Part shown: in pieces, positions 20,472-28,221 of the stretch | Position numbering within the stretch: position 1 is the stretch's first letter | How the letters are laid out: each line of letters opens with the position of its first letter | Assembly (NCBI GenBank): GCA_023212695.1 | Contig: JALCCG010000248.1 | Span: forward strand, 1-31,712 | Direction of reading: 5' to 3' | DNA from: Sporisorium sorghi | Lineage: Eukaryota; Basidiomycota; Ustilaginomycetes; Ustilaginales; Ustilaginaceae | DNA: 31,712 nt | The notes under the pieces: generated by a model | Told to the model about the DNA's origin: nothing | Seen by the model: only the letters and a program-made list of their open reading frames with translations | The model's database searches: none | Position numbers and translations under genes: made by a program

Positions 20472-23246
20472 ATGTCGATCTCGCCTTCGACCTCCATGTC
20501 GGATCACACGATTCCTTCGCTCGGCCAACTCGACGACTGCGAACCAACGCCGGCTGTGGCTTCGCTCGAAACATCTGCTGAGGCTACAGCTTGCAACAAT
20601 ACGTTCAGCGACAGCGGCAAGAAGGGTAAGGTTGACTCACACCAGAGTGTGTTTCGTCATCAGATTGGAAGAAGGCCGTTTCAGCGCTTGCCTACTCCGG
20701 AGCGTCTTTTTGACGTGTCCCCTGTAAAGGACGTCGAAGATCAAGGCGAGGCTGCTGAAGATTTCCTTGTAAGCGACCACGATCAGGACGGTGGGGAGAG
20801 AGAGGGAGAAGATAGCTTTCCGCAGTCGCCGGGTCATTCTCCAGTCTCACGGTTTAGCCCGTACCAGGACGACAGGTCTCCAGCAGCACTCTTCGCCCGC
20901 CTCGTATTCGGCTTCCATTCGAAAGACCAGCGTCGCCGCAACAGAAGCACCTCGGACGTCGGACACGGCAAACAACTCTACCCTTCTCCTCCACCAGCTC
21001 CACGTGGTGCGATCGCGCTCGAACCGGAAGACCTTATTGTCCCAAGGAGAAAGGAAATCAAACGCAAGCCCATCCCCACATCGCTCTTTGTACCGGTTTC
21101 CCGGGAGGACAGCTCTAAGCAACGAAGCTTCTCCGTGCCTGACGTGTTCAGCGAGGCACACTTCCACAGCGCGGACTACGACGAGGCAGACATACCGCGG
21201 GCGATCGACGCTCGCAACTCTCTCGGGCTTTTTGTGCCGACGATCGGGCAGCAACACGCGACCACAGGCTCAGAGAGGGCTACCGATCCCACCTTGGATA
21301 AGGTTCAGCGAGTCCACAGTTCAGGAACGGTGCAACAGCAGCAGCGATTGAGGCGGAGCACGCGATCGATCTCGGAGTCGCACACCTCTCGACGTCGTGT
21401 GTTTTCGTCGCTCGGCGCTGCAACTCCTGTTAGCTCTAGCTCAAGCTCGAGTTCAAGTGCAACGCCGAGACGCGACCGCGCTGCGATTGGCTCTGGCAGC
21501 GGCGGATCCTACGTTTCCACGAGCTGGTTCGATTCGAGCAACAGCGATCCATCGAGTGGAGACGACCGATACCATCGGCGCAAGCAGAGAGGCAGAACAC
21601 GCAGTGGCAGCGAACCTGTCTATCCCTCATCTTCCACATTCGACGAAGCAAGGCGACTCTCGATCGACCACGCACGCGAGGCTCGACCACTGCGCCGCAC
21701 TTCACGCACAAAGCAGGGCGAGGTGCGCTCCGTGTACCTCTCGCGCACCTTCCCCGCCCCTCCCGGCGAGGCGCCATCGCGGCCACGCCTGCAACTGCCA
21801 CCGCTGCCCACCACCCTCCCAAGCCAGGAGGACAGCGAGGCCATCGAGGTGCTCAAAACCCCGACCCCGGATCCAGACGCAGATCCAGAGCCGCTTCTGC
21901 AAGCCACATTCCCACTGCCCCCACGCACCACCATGTCATATTCGACAGCCTCGTCCCCCACCGCCGTCAACTTTGCCTCGACCAGCAGCCTCGGCTCGTT
22001 TGACAGCACATACAGTAGCAGAGCGGGTGCGGGGTCGGACTACGGCAGTCTTGGGTCCGGGTCGTGGGGCGGATCGGGGCCGTTGTCGATGGCGTCGATG
22101 TTGGTGCTGCAACAGCAGATTCAGATGCAAAATTTTCAGAGGCAGGTTGGGGGTCCGGCTGGTGTGGGCAAGACTGGGAGAGTTGGGAGCGGAAGGAGAG
22201 GGAGGGAGGATTTGGAGGCACACACAGCTGTCTACGGTAGGGAGCCTGCGAAGACGGGAGTGGAAGGTATGGACGAGGATAGGCTCGTGCAGCAGCAGTA
22301 CGGCGCGCTGCGCATCAAAAACTGGCCCTCTTCAGAGCTCGAGGACAGCCATTCCGAGCCTCAGCCGAGCCTGTCAAACTTCAAAGGCGACGCAGCAAAA
22401 GGGTTCAGACTGCGACACATGTTCTCCGACCCGCTCTTGGCCGCCACCGCCAATCACGCCGAGGAGGGAGGCACCCCAGGCACGCTGAGGCAGCGCCGTG
22501 CCAAGCCGCCGATCCGCATCGCGCTCGCTCCCACGCCCGAGCCCAACACCAGCAGCGGCAGCAGCCAGTTCAGCGCCGAGATCATCGGGCCCGCGATCCC
22601 ACTGCGCAAGAAAACCAGCCGGTCCATCCTCTCCCCCGCCGCTGCAACGTCGATACACTCGCCGCCGCCGTGCCCACCGCCGTCTACACCGCTGCCCGAG
22701 CTCCCCGTGCCCAGATCCGCACCCCTCGCCGACGCCAGCAGAAGGAGCTTGGGCACAAAACGCTCGTTCGTCCGCGCATCCTCCACCCCCGTCTCGCCGC
22801 TCGACCCACACTCGCATAAGAAACACGCACAGCCCAAGAGCCAGAGCTGCAACCTCGACGCTCCACACCACCGCTTCGGCCACCCTCCAGCGCCTACAGC
22901 GCAGCAGGAGGAGGAGGGAACTTCGACGGCGGACTCGAGTGTGCTGCACACCCCGCCGCTCACGGGTGGCGGTGGAATGCAGATGACGCTGATCTCGCGC
23001 GAACAGCCCAAGACGCCGCTGTCGGCGCAGACGGACAGCTCGATCGCCACGCCGCTTACTGCGCAGCCGGCGGCAGGGGGTGCGGGTGGGAAGTTTGACT
23101 CGCTGCTCGCGTACCTCTCTAGTCGCGGGGGCGGGGAGGAGAAGGGAGCAGCAGTGGAGAGAGGGGAGAAAGGACGAGCTCTGGTGGCAGCAGCAAAGGA
23201 TGCAGGTGTTGCTTCGGACGAGGTCGTTTATGGTCTGGCTTTGTAG
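20472..23246 (+). CDS. Unknown Ser-rich, mostly disordered protein, 924 aa
   Basis: I do not recognise this protein. The frame is open from ATG 20472 (MSISPSTSMSDHT) to TAG with no intron. An upstream GTG at 20454 is in frame but not a eukaryotic start. An ATG in another frame lies just upstream at 20464. The sequence is rich in Ser, Pro and Arg with many basic-Ser phosphorylation-type sites (RRSTRS, RRLSID, RRSLGTKRS) and Ser runs. More ordered segments are FRHQIGRRPFQRLPTPERLFD near 65-85, SMASMLVLQQQIQMQNFQRQ near 545 (helical), RLVQQQYGALRIKNW near 610, KGFRLRHMFSDPLLAATA near 645, and a final helix-like block KFDSLLAYLSSRGG and GRALVAAAKDAGVASDEVVYGLAL at the end. There is no signal peptide or membrane span. 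A scaffold or regulatory protein is possible, but nothing in it is diagnostic. It converges on the next gene with 141 bases between stops. Confidence 0.72.
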   Translation: MSISPSTSMSDHTIPSLGQLDDCEPTPAVASLETSAEATACNNTFSDSGKKGKVDSHQSVFRHQIGRRPFQRLPTPERLFDVSPVKDVEDQGEAAEDFLVSDHDQDGGEREGEDSFPQSPGHSPVSRFSPYQDDRSPAALFARLVFGFHSKDQRRRNRSTSDVGHGKQLYPSPPPAPRGAIALEPEDLIVPRRKEIKRKPIPTSLFVPVSREDSSKQRSFSVPDVFSEAHFHSADYDEADIPRAIDARNSLGLFVPTIGQQHATTGSERATDPTLDKVQRVHSSGTVQQQQRLRRSTRSISESHTSRRRVFSSLGAATPVSSSSSSSSSATPRRDRAAIGSGSGGSYVSTSWFDSSNSDPSSGDDRYHRRKQRGRTRSGSEPVYPSSSTFDEARRLSIDHAREARPLRRTSRTKQGEVRSVYLSRTFPAPPGEAPSRPRLQLPPLPTTLPSQEDSEAIEVLKTPTPDPDADPEPLLQATFPLPPRTTMSYSTASSPTAVNFASTSSLGSFDSTYSSRAGAGSDYGSLGSGSWGGSGPLSMASMLVLQQQIQMQNFQRQVGGPAGVGKTGRVGSGRRGREDLEAHTAVYGREPAKTGVEGMDEDRLVQQQYGALRIKNWPSSELEDSHSEPQPSLSNFKGDAAKGFRLRHMFSDPLLAATANHAEEGGTPGTLRQRRAKPPIRIALAPTPEPNTSSGSSQFSAEIIGPAIPLRKKTSRSILSPAAATSIHSPPPCPPPSTPLPELPVPRSAPLADASRRSLGTKRSFVRASSTPVSPLDPHSHKKHAQPKSQSCNLDAPHHRFGHPPAPTAQQEEEGTSTADSSVLHTPPLTGGGGMQMTLISREQPKTPLSAQTDSSIATPLTAQPAAGGAGGKFDSLLAYLSSRGGGEEKGAAVERGEKGRALVAAAKDAGVASDEVVYGLAL

Positions 23247-23387
23247 ATCACTCGCCGCATTCTTCACCTTCTCACAAACCGAATCGGAATCTTGTTGAAG
23301 AATCTTGACAATAGCGACGACTGAAGCTTGTTTATGTACATGGCGAAGAAAGCTACAAGCAAAACTTGAGCAACCAGAGCCGCCGAA

Positions 23388-26324
23388 TCAAGCAGACGAC
23401 CGTGGCGGCGTGATCGGCGCCGAGCCATTCGCCCCTTTTCCCGGGCTGCCAGACGCACTCTCCACCCTTCTCTCGCTCTCTCTACCCAGCCGATCATGAT
23501 GCGGCTCTCTACCCAGCCGATCATGATGCTGTCGCATCCCTGCCTCTCTCGCCCCACTCACCCTCGGTGGCGAAGGCAGCAGGACGCGCGACGAGCCCGG
23601 TCTCTCATCTTGCTCCACATCCAGCATCGTGAACCGCGACGCTTTCAGGACGAGCGACGTGTCCGAATCGGCGCGGTGTCGTTTCAGCGGTCGAGGGGGA
23701 GCGGGCATCGGAGTCGGAGGATTTGCGTCGACAGCGGCGCGCGATGGTGGTGGGACGGTGGTGTGCTGCGAAGCAATGACTGGGGGGAGTGCGCGGGGTT
23801 GTGGGTGCGGTCTGGTGTGGTCCGCTGGTGAGGCGGGGCGGTGGTCGTGGTAGATGGGGCGGTGGTCGGAGGAGGTGCAGTTGTCGGTTTGGGCGGGGGG
23901 AAGGTATCGTGGACGAGCGGCTTCGACGGCGTCCCTTTCTCGAGGCCGAGGTGGCTGTGGTGGTGTCGGTGGTGTCACCCGCCGCGCCTGTTCACCGTTA
24001 CCTCTTTGCGGATGCTGATTGGGGGTTTCGGTCCTGCTGTACACGCTTGTAGCAGGCGCCGTTCGTTCCATTCGTTCCATTCGTTCCATTCGCTCAGGAG
24101 GCGAGGGCTTGCGCGATGTCTGCACAGCCGCTTGCTGTAGCGCGTGCTCGTGGCCTGAAGGTGTCGCTCGACCGGAGCGCGGGTACTCTTGCCCCGTCGC
24201 CGTTCTAGTCGGCGCGTAGCCATCGTCAGGTCGACCTCGCGTCGGAAAGACAAGCTCTTCCCTTCTTTCGTCCGTCCTGGTTGGCCGATAGCCCTCATCA
24301 GCTCGACCGCGGGACGACGAAAACACACGCTCTTCCCTTGCGTCCCTCACATCCGCCGCAACATGACGCCGATGGTGTGCCGACTCCACACGCACCGATT
24401 CGCGCGGCGAAGCAGCATCTTCCCTCCTGCGCTCCACCCCATTCTTCTCGGCAGGCTGGACGACGTGCACGCTGCGCGAATCGCCCCACGCCGCAAACGA
24501 GCCGCGTGGTCCCTCGGGCAGCGCGCCGAATTTTTCTCGCGAGTACTGCCGCTGCAACTCCTGCTGGACGGCGTGCGCGCGCTCGGCTTCGATGCGCTCG
24601 CGTTGAGCTTGGTGCGCGTCCTGATCGCGCTGGTGACCGTTCGGCGGGTCTCTGTGAGGAAAAGCGTCTTCAGGGTGGCGTGGGGTGAGGCGTGAGGAGC
24701 GGTCGTACTCGTCTCGGGTGCGGACGAGCCTCGGTGAGTCAGACGCAGGTGGCCGGGAGGTGTGGTACTCGTCCATCGGGATGGTCTTGACTGGCGCGAG
24801 GGCTTGTCCACCTCGTTGAACTGGAGACGAGCGCGGTTCGTACCCTCGATGGGCGGAAGCTGCATGCAAAGCCCGCTGATCCCGGTGCAGGGGCGAATTG
24901 CCTCTTCGTGCCTCAGCGGACGAGACCGCCCGAGGTAGCACTTCGATCATCTGCAGCCTCGCTCGTTCTAGCTCCTGGCTTCGCTCGTGCAGGGCCTTGT
25001 CGGAGATGCGGTCTCCAGCCGAAATCGTTCGACCTCGACCGTCGTCCGTGTACACGGGGTGACTCTGTTGCTGATACACCACGCCATGCTCGGTGGTGTA
25101 CTGCGGCTGCGGCTGCGGCTGCGACGACAGCACTCGCTGTCGACCGCCGTCTCGCTCCCTAGCCCTGTCGATCGGGATGGATGAGCTAGTCGATACATGC
25201 ACCGTGCGAAAACTCGATGCGGGAGGACCCATGCTCGCCGCCGAGCCCTGCACGCGGCTCTCGACGGGCAGCCTCGCGCACGAATAGTCGAACATCCTCC
25301 CCTGATTCCTCGGCATCGGCAGCCGCGGCGACGGCGTCTGTCCCAGAGACGACGAGCTGGCCGGCACGCGTCTCGCGTCGACGATCTGCGGAGACGGCGG
25401 GAGCGAGCGTCTCTCCATCTGATCCGACGCGCGGTGGTCTCGATATGACTCTCGATCGTGCTGCGGTACTCGGACCGAAATCGGCGCGCTCTGCCTCTGA
25501 CCGATGTCTTGTCGATCGCCATGCGTGCGTCGCTGCGCGTCTTGAACAGCACTCTGCTGCTGCGCAGGACGCGAGAAGGCACTCGAGGAGCCCTGGCTCG
25601 GGATCGCCTGCGTCGGCAGCGGCCGTCGCTGCTCGCCGTGCACGCTGCGTGGCGCACCACCAACCGGCTCCACATCATCAGAGCTCGCAGGCAGACGGTT
25701 GGACGGATACGCGATACTCGGTTGGTACGGCTTGGAGGAGCGCACCATTTCCTGCGACGTCAGGACACGTTCTCGAATCATTGTTTCTTGTCGCGAAGGT
25801 GGTGGGCGTTGCTGCTCGAACCTGGCCACTCGGTAGGGGTCGTGGACTTGATGTTCTCGAGGGATGTTGTGTCGGGCATCGTGATGATGTTGGCGAGGAG
25901 TGGCTTCTCGAGCCGCATAATGCGATGGCACATCGTCGCGATGATCTCGACTCGAGGGCCGCTGAGCTTGCCGATACTGGTGGGTCCCACCACGATCTTG
26001 TGCATATTCGTTGTCAGCGGACTGTCGATCGAAGCATGGTCGAGCGGGTGATGCATTGGGGTGAGAATGAGAATGATGATGATGGGCAGCGCGCTTGACA
26101 GCAACCACCTCGAACGACTCTTCCAGAGCCCCTCGTGGCGATGCAGCGATATCGACATGATCTCGACGACGGTGGCGATCAGACGTCGCGGCATCGTCGA
26201 CGAAACGGTGTGCATCAGGAGGAGGCCTTTGAAAAGAGACAAGGTCTCTGAATGAGGGCAGATTCAAGCCGTCGTGGCCATCGGCGCCATGGTGTCGGGC
26301 CTTGGTAGCGTCACCGTTGGACAT
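23388..26324 (-). CDS. Unknown Arg/His/Pro/Gln-rich protein with internal repeats, 978 aa
   Basis: I do not recognise this protein. The open frame extends to 26387, but the first ATG is 26324 (MSNGDATKARHH). No intron is required. A short ordered motif near the N-terminus, LNLPSFRDLVSFQRPP, resembles the short LPSxRxL-type motifs found in some fungal regulatory proteins, but this is weak. The rest is strongly charged and disordered, with His-rich stretches (AAHHHHSHSH), Arg/Glu-rich blocks (QREEIEAERAH-like helices near 570-590) and three kinds of internal repeat: two copies of a unit around RGRxDxGYxPTRT, three Arg-Met-Glu units, and two HHDRLGRE units near the C-terminus. A conserved-looking C-terminal block is PRPLKRHRADSDTSLVLKAS followed by RFTMLDVEQDERPGSS. 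A nuclear role would fit the composition, but that is a guess. A 5'-leader intron ending at CAG near 26391 is possible. Confidence 0.72.
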   Translation of the reverse strand: MSNGDATKARHHGADGHDGLNLPSFRDLVSFQRPPPDAHRFVDDAATSDRHRRRDHVDIAASPRGALEESFEVVAVKRAAHHHHSHSHPNASPARPCFDRQSADNEYAQDRGGTHQYRQAQRPSSRDHRDDVPSHYAAREATPRQHHHDARHNIPREHQVHDPYRVARFEQQRPPPSRQETMIRERVLTSQEMVRSSKPYQPSIAYPSNRLPASSDDVEPVGGAPRSVHGEQRRPLPTQAIPSQGSSSAFSRPAQQQSAVQDAQRRTHGDRQDIGQRQSAPISVRVPQHDRESYRDHRASDQMERRSLPPSPQIVDARRVPASSSSLGQTPSPRLPMPRNQGRMFDYSCARLPVESRVQGSAASMGPPASSFRTVHVSTSSSIPIDRARERDGGRQRVLSSQPQPQPQYTTEHGVVYQQQSHPVYTDDGRGRTISAGDRISDKALHERSQELERARLQMIEVLPRAVSSAEARRGNSPLHRDQRALHAASAHRGYEPRSSPVQRGGQALAPVKTIPMDEYHTSRPPASDSPRLVRTRDEYDRSSRLTPRHPEDAFPHRDPPNGHQRDQDAHQAQRERIEAERAHAVQQELQRQYSREKFGALPEGPRGSFAAWGDSRSVHVVQPAEKNGVERRREDAASPRESVRVESAHHRRHVAADVRDAREERVFSSSRGRADEGYRPTRTDERREELVFPTRGRPDDGYAPTRTATGQEYPRSGRATPSGHEHALQQAAVQTSRKPSPPERMERMERMERTAPATSVYSRTETPNQHPQRGNGEQARRVTPPTPPQPPRPRERDAVEAARPRYLPPAQTDNCTSSDHRPIYHDHRPASPADHTRPHPQPRALPPVIASQHTTVPPPSRAAVDANPPTPMPAPPRPLKRHRADSDTSLVLKASRFTMLDVEQDERPGSSRVLLPSPPRVSGAREAGMRQHHDRLGREPHHDRLGRESERRVESASGSPGKGANGSAPITPPRSSA
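23480..23528 (-). repeat. Two-copy 27-nt in-frame repeat (HHDRLGRE units)
   Basis: A 22-base identical segment occurs at 23480-23501 and again at 23507-23528, period 27, inside the C-terminal coding sequence of the minus-strand unknown gene. The repeat keeps the frame and encodes HHDRLGRE twice. Confidence 0.9.
24062..24088 (-). repeat. Three-copy 9-nt in-frame repeat (Arg-Met-Glu units)
   Basis: TTCGTTCCA occurs three times in tandem on the plus strand; read on the coding strand it gives the ERMERMERMER stretch of the unknown protein. Confidence 0.9.
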
Positions 26325-28221
26325 GGTGTAGAGTGTGGAGTATGCTGTATATGAGGAGGATACGAAGTGTGTCGAGCTGCGCAGCAACTACTGACCGATT
26401 TCGCAACGACAAGGTGCGCAGAGAGTCTCACTGACGGCGATGATGGAGGAAGTCGGTGAAGGTGCACAGCAGCAACGCAGCCTGGTTTGCAGAGACTCTG
26501 ACTCGCTGCTGCGGTTGCGACCGACCGACAGTTTGCTTTGTTTTTTTTTTTTTTTTTGGCCACGTCGACCTCGCCTTGCCCCCGCCAACCAAGCCTTCTG
26601 CCTTGCGCGCAGCCCCTCTTGACCCGGGACGCCGAAAAGCTTACGCTAGAGCGAGAGCGTCCGATAGGAATAAGCTCGAAATCGGATTCCGAACGGTGTC
26701 CAACACGAGAAAACAAAGTTATATGAATGCGTCAAAACTGCACGCTGGTGGGGACGCACTGTGCTTGGTTGTTGCAGTGCAGTTGCAGCTGCAAGTGAAA
26801 AGGGCGGCGGGTTTGGTTGGTGGATGGAACCGACTGTCGGGTGGCGAGTCGTTGTCATGCCAGCCCGGGTTTCATTTTTCCCACCACCTTGTGGTCCCCA
26901 CCTTTCGAGGTCAATGCCTCGATTGTGTTCCGGGATGAGCAAGGTGGATACTCTTGGTAAGCATGGCTTGGATGGAGGTGGGGAGGGAGAAAGATGCTGC
27001 AGCGTGACAACCGCCGCTTCCCTCGCCAGGCTCATTCTGCTGCGAGATGAGATGTGGGTGTTGGAGCGAGGAGTGGGTCCCAGAGGCACTGACAAAACGA
27101 AAGCTTTAAAGTCTGAGCGTTACCTTGCCCTCGCTTGTTGGGATCGGATCCGAGCATCACAACGCCAAGATGACGTTCGGCACCAAGGAGCGTCAAGACG
27201 ACGTCGTCCCTGTCATAGCAAGTTAGAGTGCCAACCTTGGCGTCGCCAGAGTTGCTGCTCGGTCTCTTGGCTCGGGAATCTGCGTCGCTGCCCGGAAGGC
27301 GCTTACCGCGGTTCGTTCCCACACGTCACCCCCATGCAACCCAGCCATTCCGTGTGCTGCAGCCGTATGCAACTGGAGTGGGATTGTCTCAAGATAACCT
27401 TGCTACCTTCATAAGTAAGCTACAGTGCAGCCACCTCATCCTCCGGCATCTCGGTGAAAGCGGGTTCGGCAAGAGCGATCTCCGAGCATCCACACCACCA
27501 AGCTCGAGAGTCAAGTTTGTTACGTGAGACTTGAGCTTGATCTTGATACCAAGGTTAAACCAGCCGTGGTGCCGAGGCGAATGTCGATGTGGTGAGCAGC
27601 GGCTGGGACGGATCAACACTGCTTTTCCCATCGTGACTCGTAGCCTTTTTCCAGCTGTTGATTGCGGTCTCGAACCACCCGCATCATCCATTGTTCGCCA
27701 GCAGCGTGACCACCTGCTCGCCACCCGTTGCGAGTTCACCCCGTCAACGTCGATGAAGCATGTGCACAATGCACAGATGCAGCATGCACTCGACGTTCGC
27801 CAATGTGGCCAAAGGTGGGAGGAGTCGTCGGACGCTTTTTTTTTTTTTTTTTTTTTTTTGTCGCAAAATGCGTGGCGACGCCCCGCCGCCCACGAATGAG
27901 AAAGACCCGCGCCCGCAGGACCCACGCTCTCATGAAGTGCATGCCCACGACAACCAAAAGCTTCCCCTCGCGCCCACGCACATTTCCACCCCACCTCTCG
28001 TCGCCGAGACAGAGACAGAGACAGAGGCAAAGCCAGAGCCAGAGTCGAACTCAAAAGGTGAAACTCTCAAAAACTCGAGCTCGACTTGCAACCTTCTCAC
28101 GCTGACCCAAAACGCTGATCCTAACAACACAACCCGGAAACCCAAACCACACCAGTCGGCCGACATGCTCTTCACATTGTATTTCTTCCGACCGCATATC
28201 ACGGCTGCTTTAGCCCGCACA
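26325..28221. other. 1.9-kb spacer with a possible gene relic
   Basis: Between the ATG of the 23388-26324 gene and the stop of the phosphatase gene I find no intact gene. It holds T runs at 26541-26557 and 27836-27859 and, on the minus strand at about 27160-27560, fragments that may be a decayed DUF866 gene (separate entry). A multi-exon minus-strand gene can also be drawn with a donor near 27302, an acceptor near 27210, a donor near 27127 and an acceptor near 27090, but its product matches nothing I know. On the plus strand an open frame at about 27868-28250 is Pro/Thr/Glu-rich and runs antisense into the phosphatase; I do not accept it. Confidence 0.45.
27160..27560 (-). pseudogene. Possible relic of a DUF866 / CXXC zinc-binding (CZIB) gene
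   Basis: On the minus strand, segments in different frames recall, in the right order and with roughly the right spacing, a DUF866 protein of about 160 residues: LGIKIKLKSHVTNLTLEL near 27558-27500 (family start has an IKIKA-x-LENVTNL-like strand); WCGCSEI then EMPEDEVAAL near 27500-27420; VILRQSHSSCIRLQHTEW near 27400-27345; SRAKRPSSNSG near 27270-27245; and LTCYDRDDVVLT near 27230-27190 (family end has a DYDE-x-V-like block). Stops and frame changes separate the segments and no intact CXXC pair is seen. The family comparison is from memory and each match alone is weak. Alternatives are chance resemblance or a real spliced gene of another family. Confidence 0.22.

Noticed and set aside
21397..22488. 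Long alternative-frame ORF (363 aa) inside the 20472-23246 gene, and a 297-aa antisense ORF at 22374-23267
   Set aside because: Arg/Ser/Pro-rich translations of high-GC coding DNA with no ordered segments; they are frame shadows of the longer gene.
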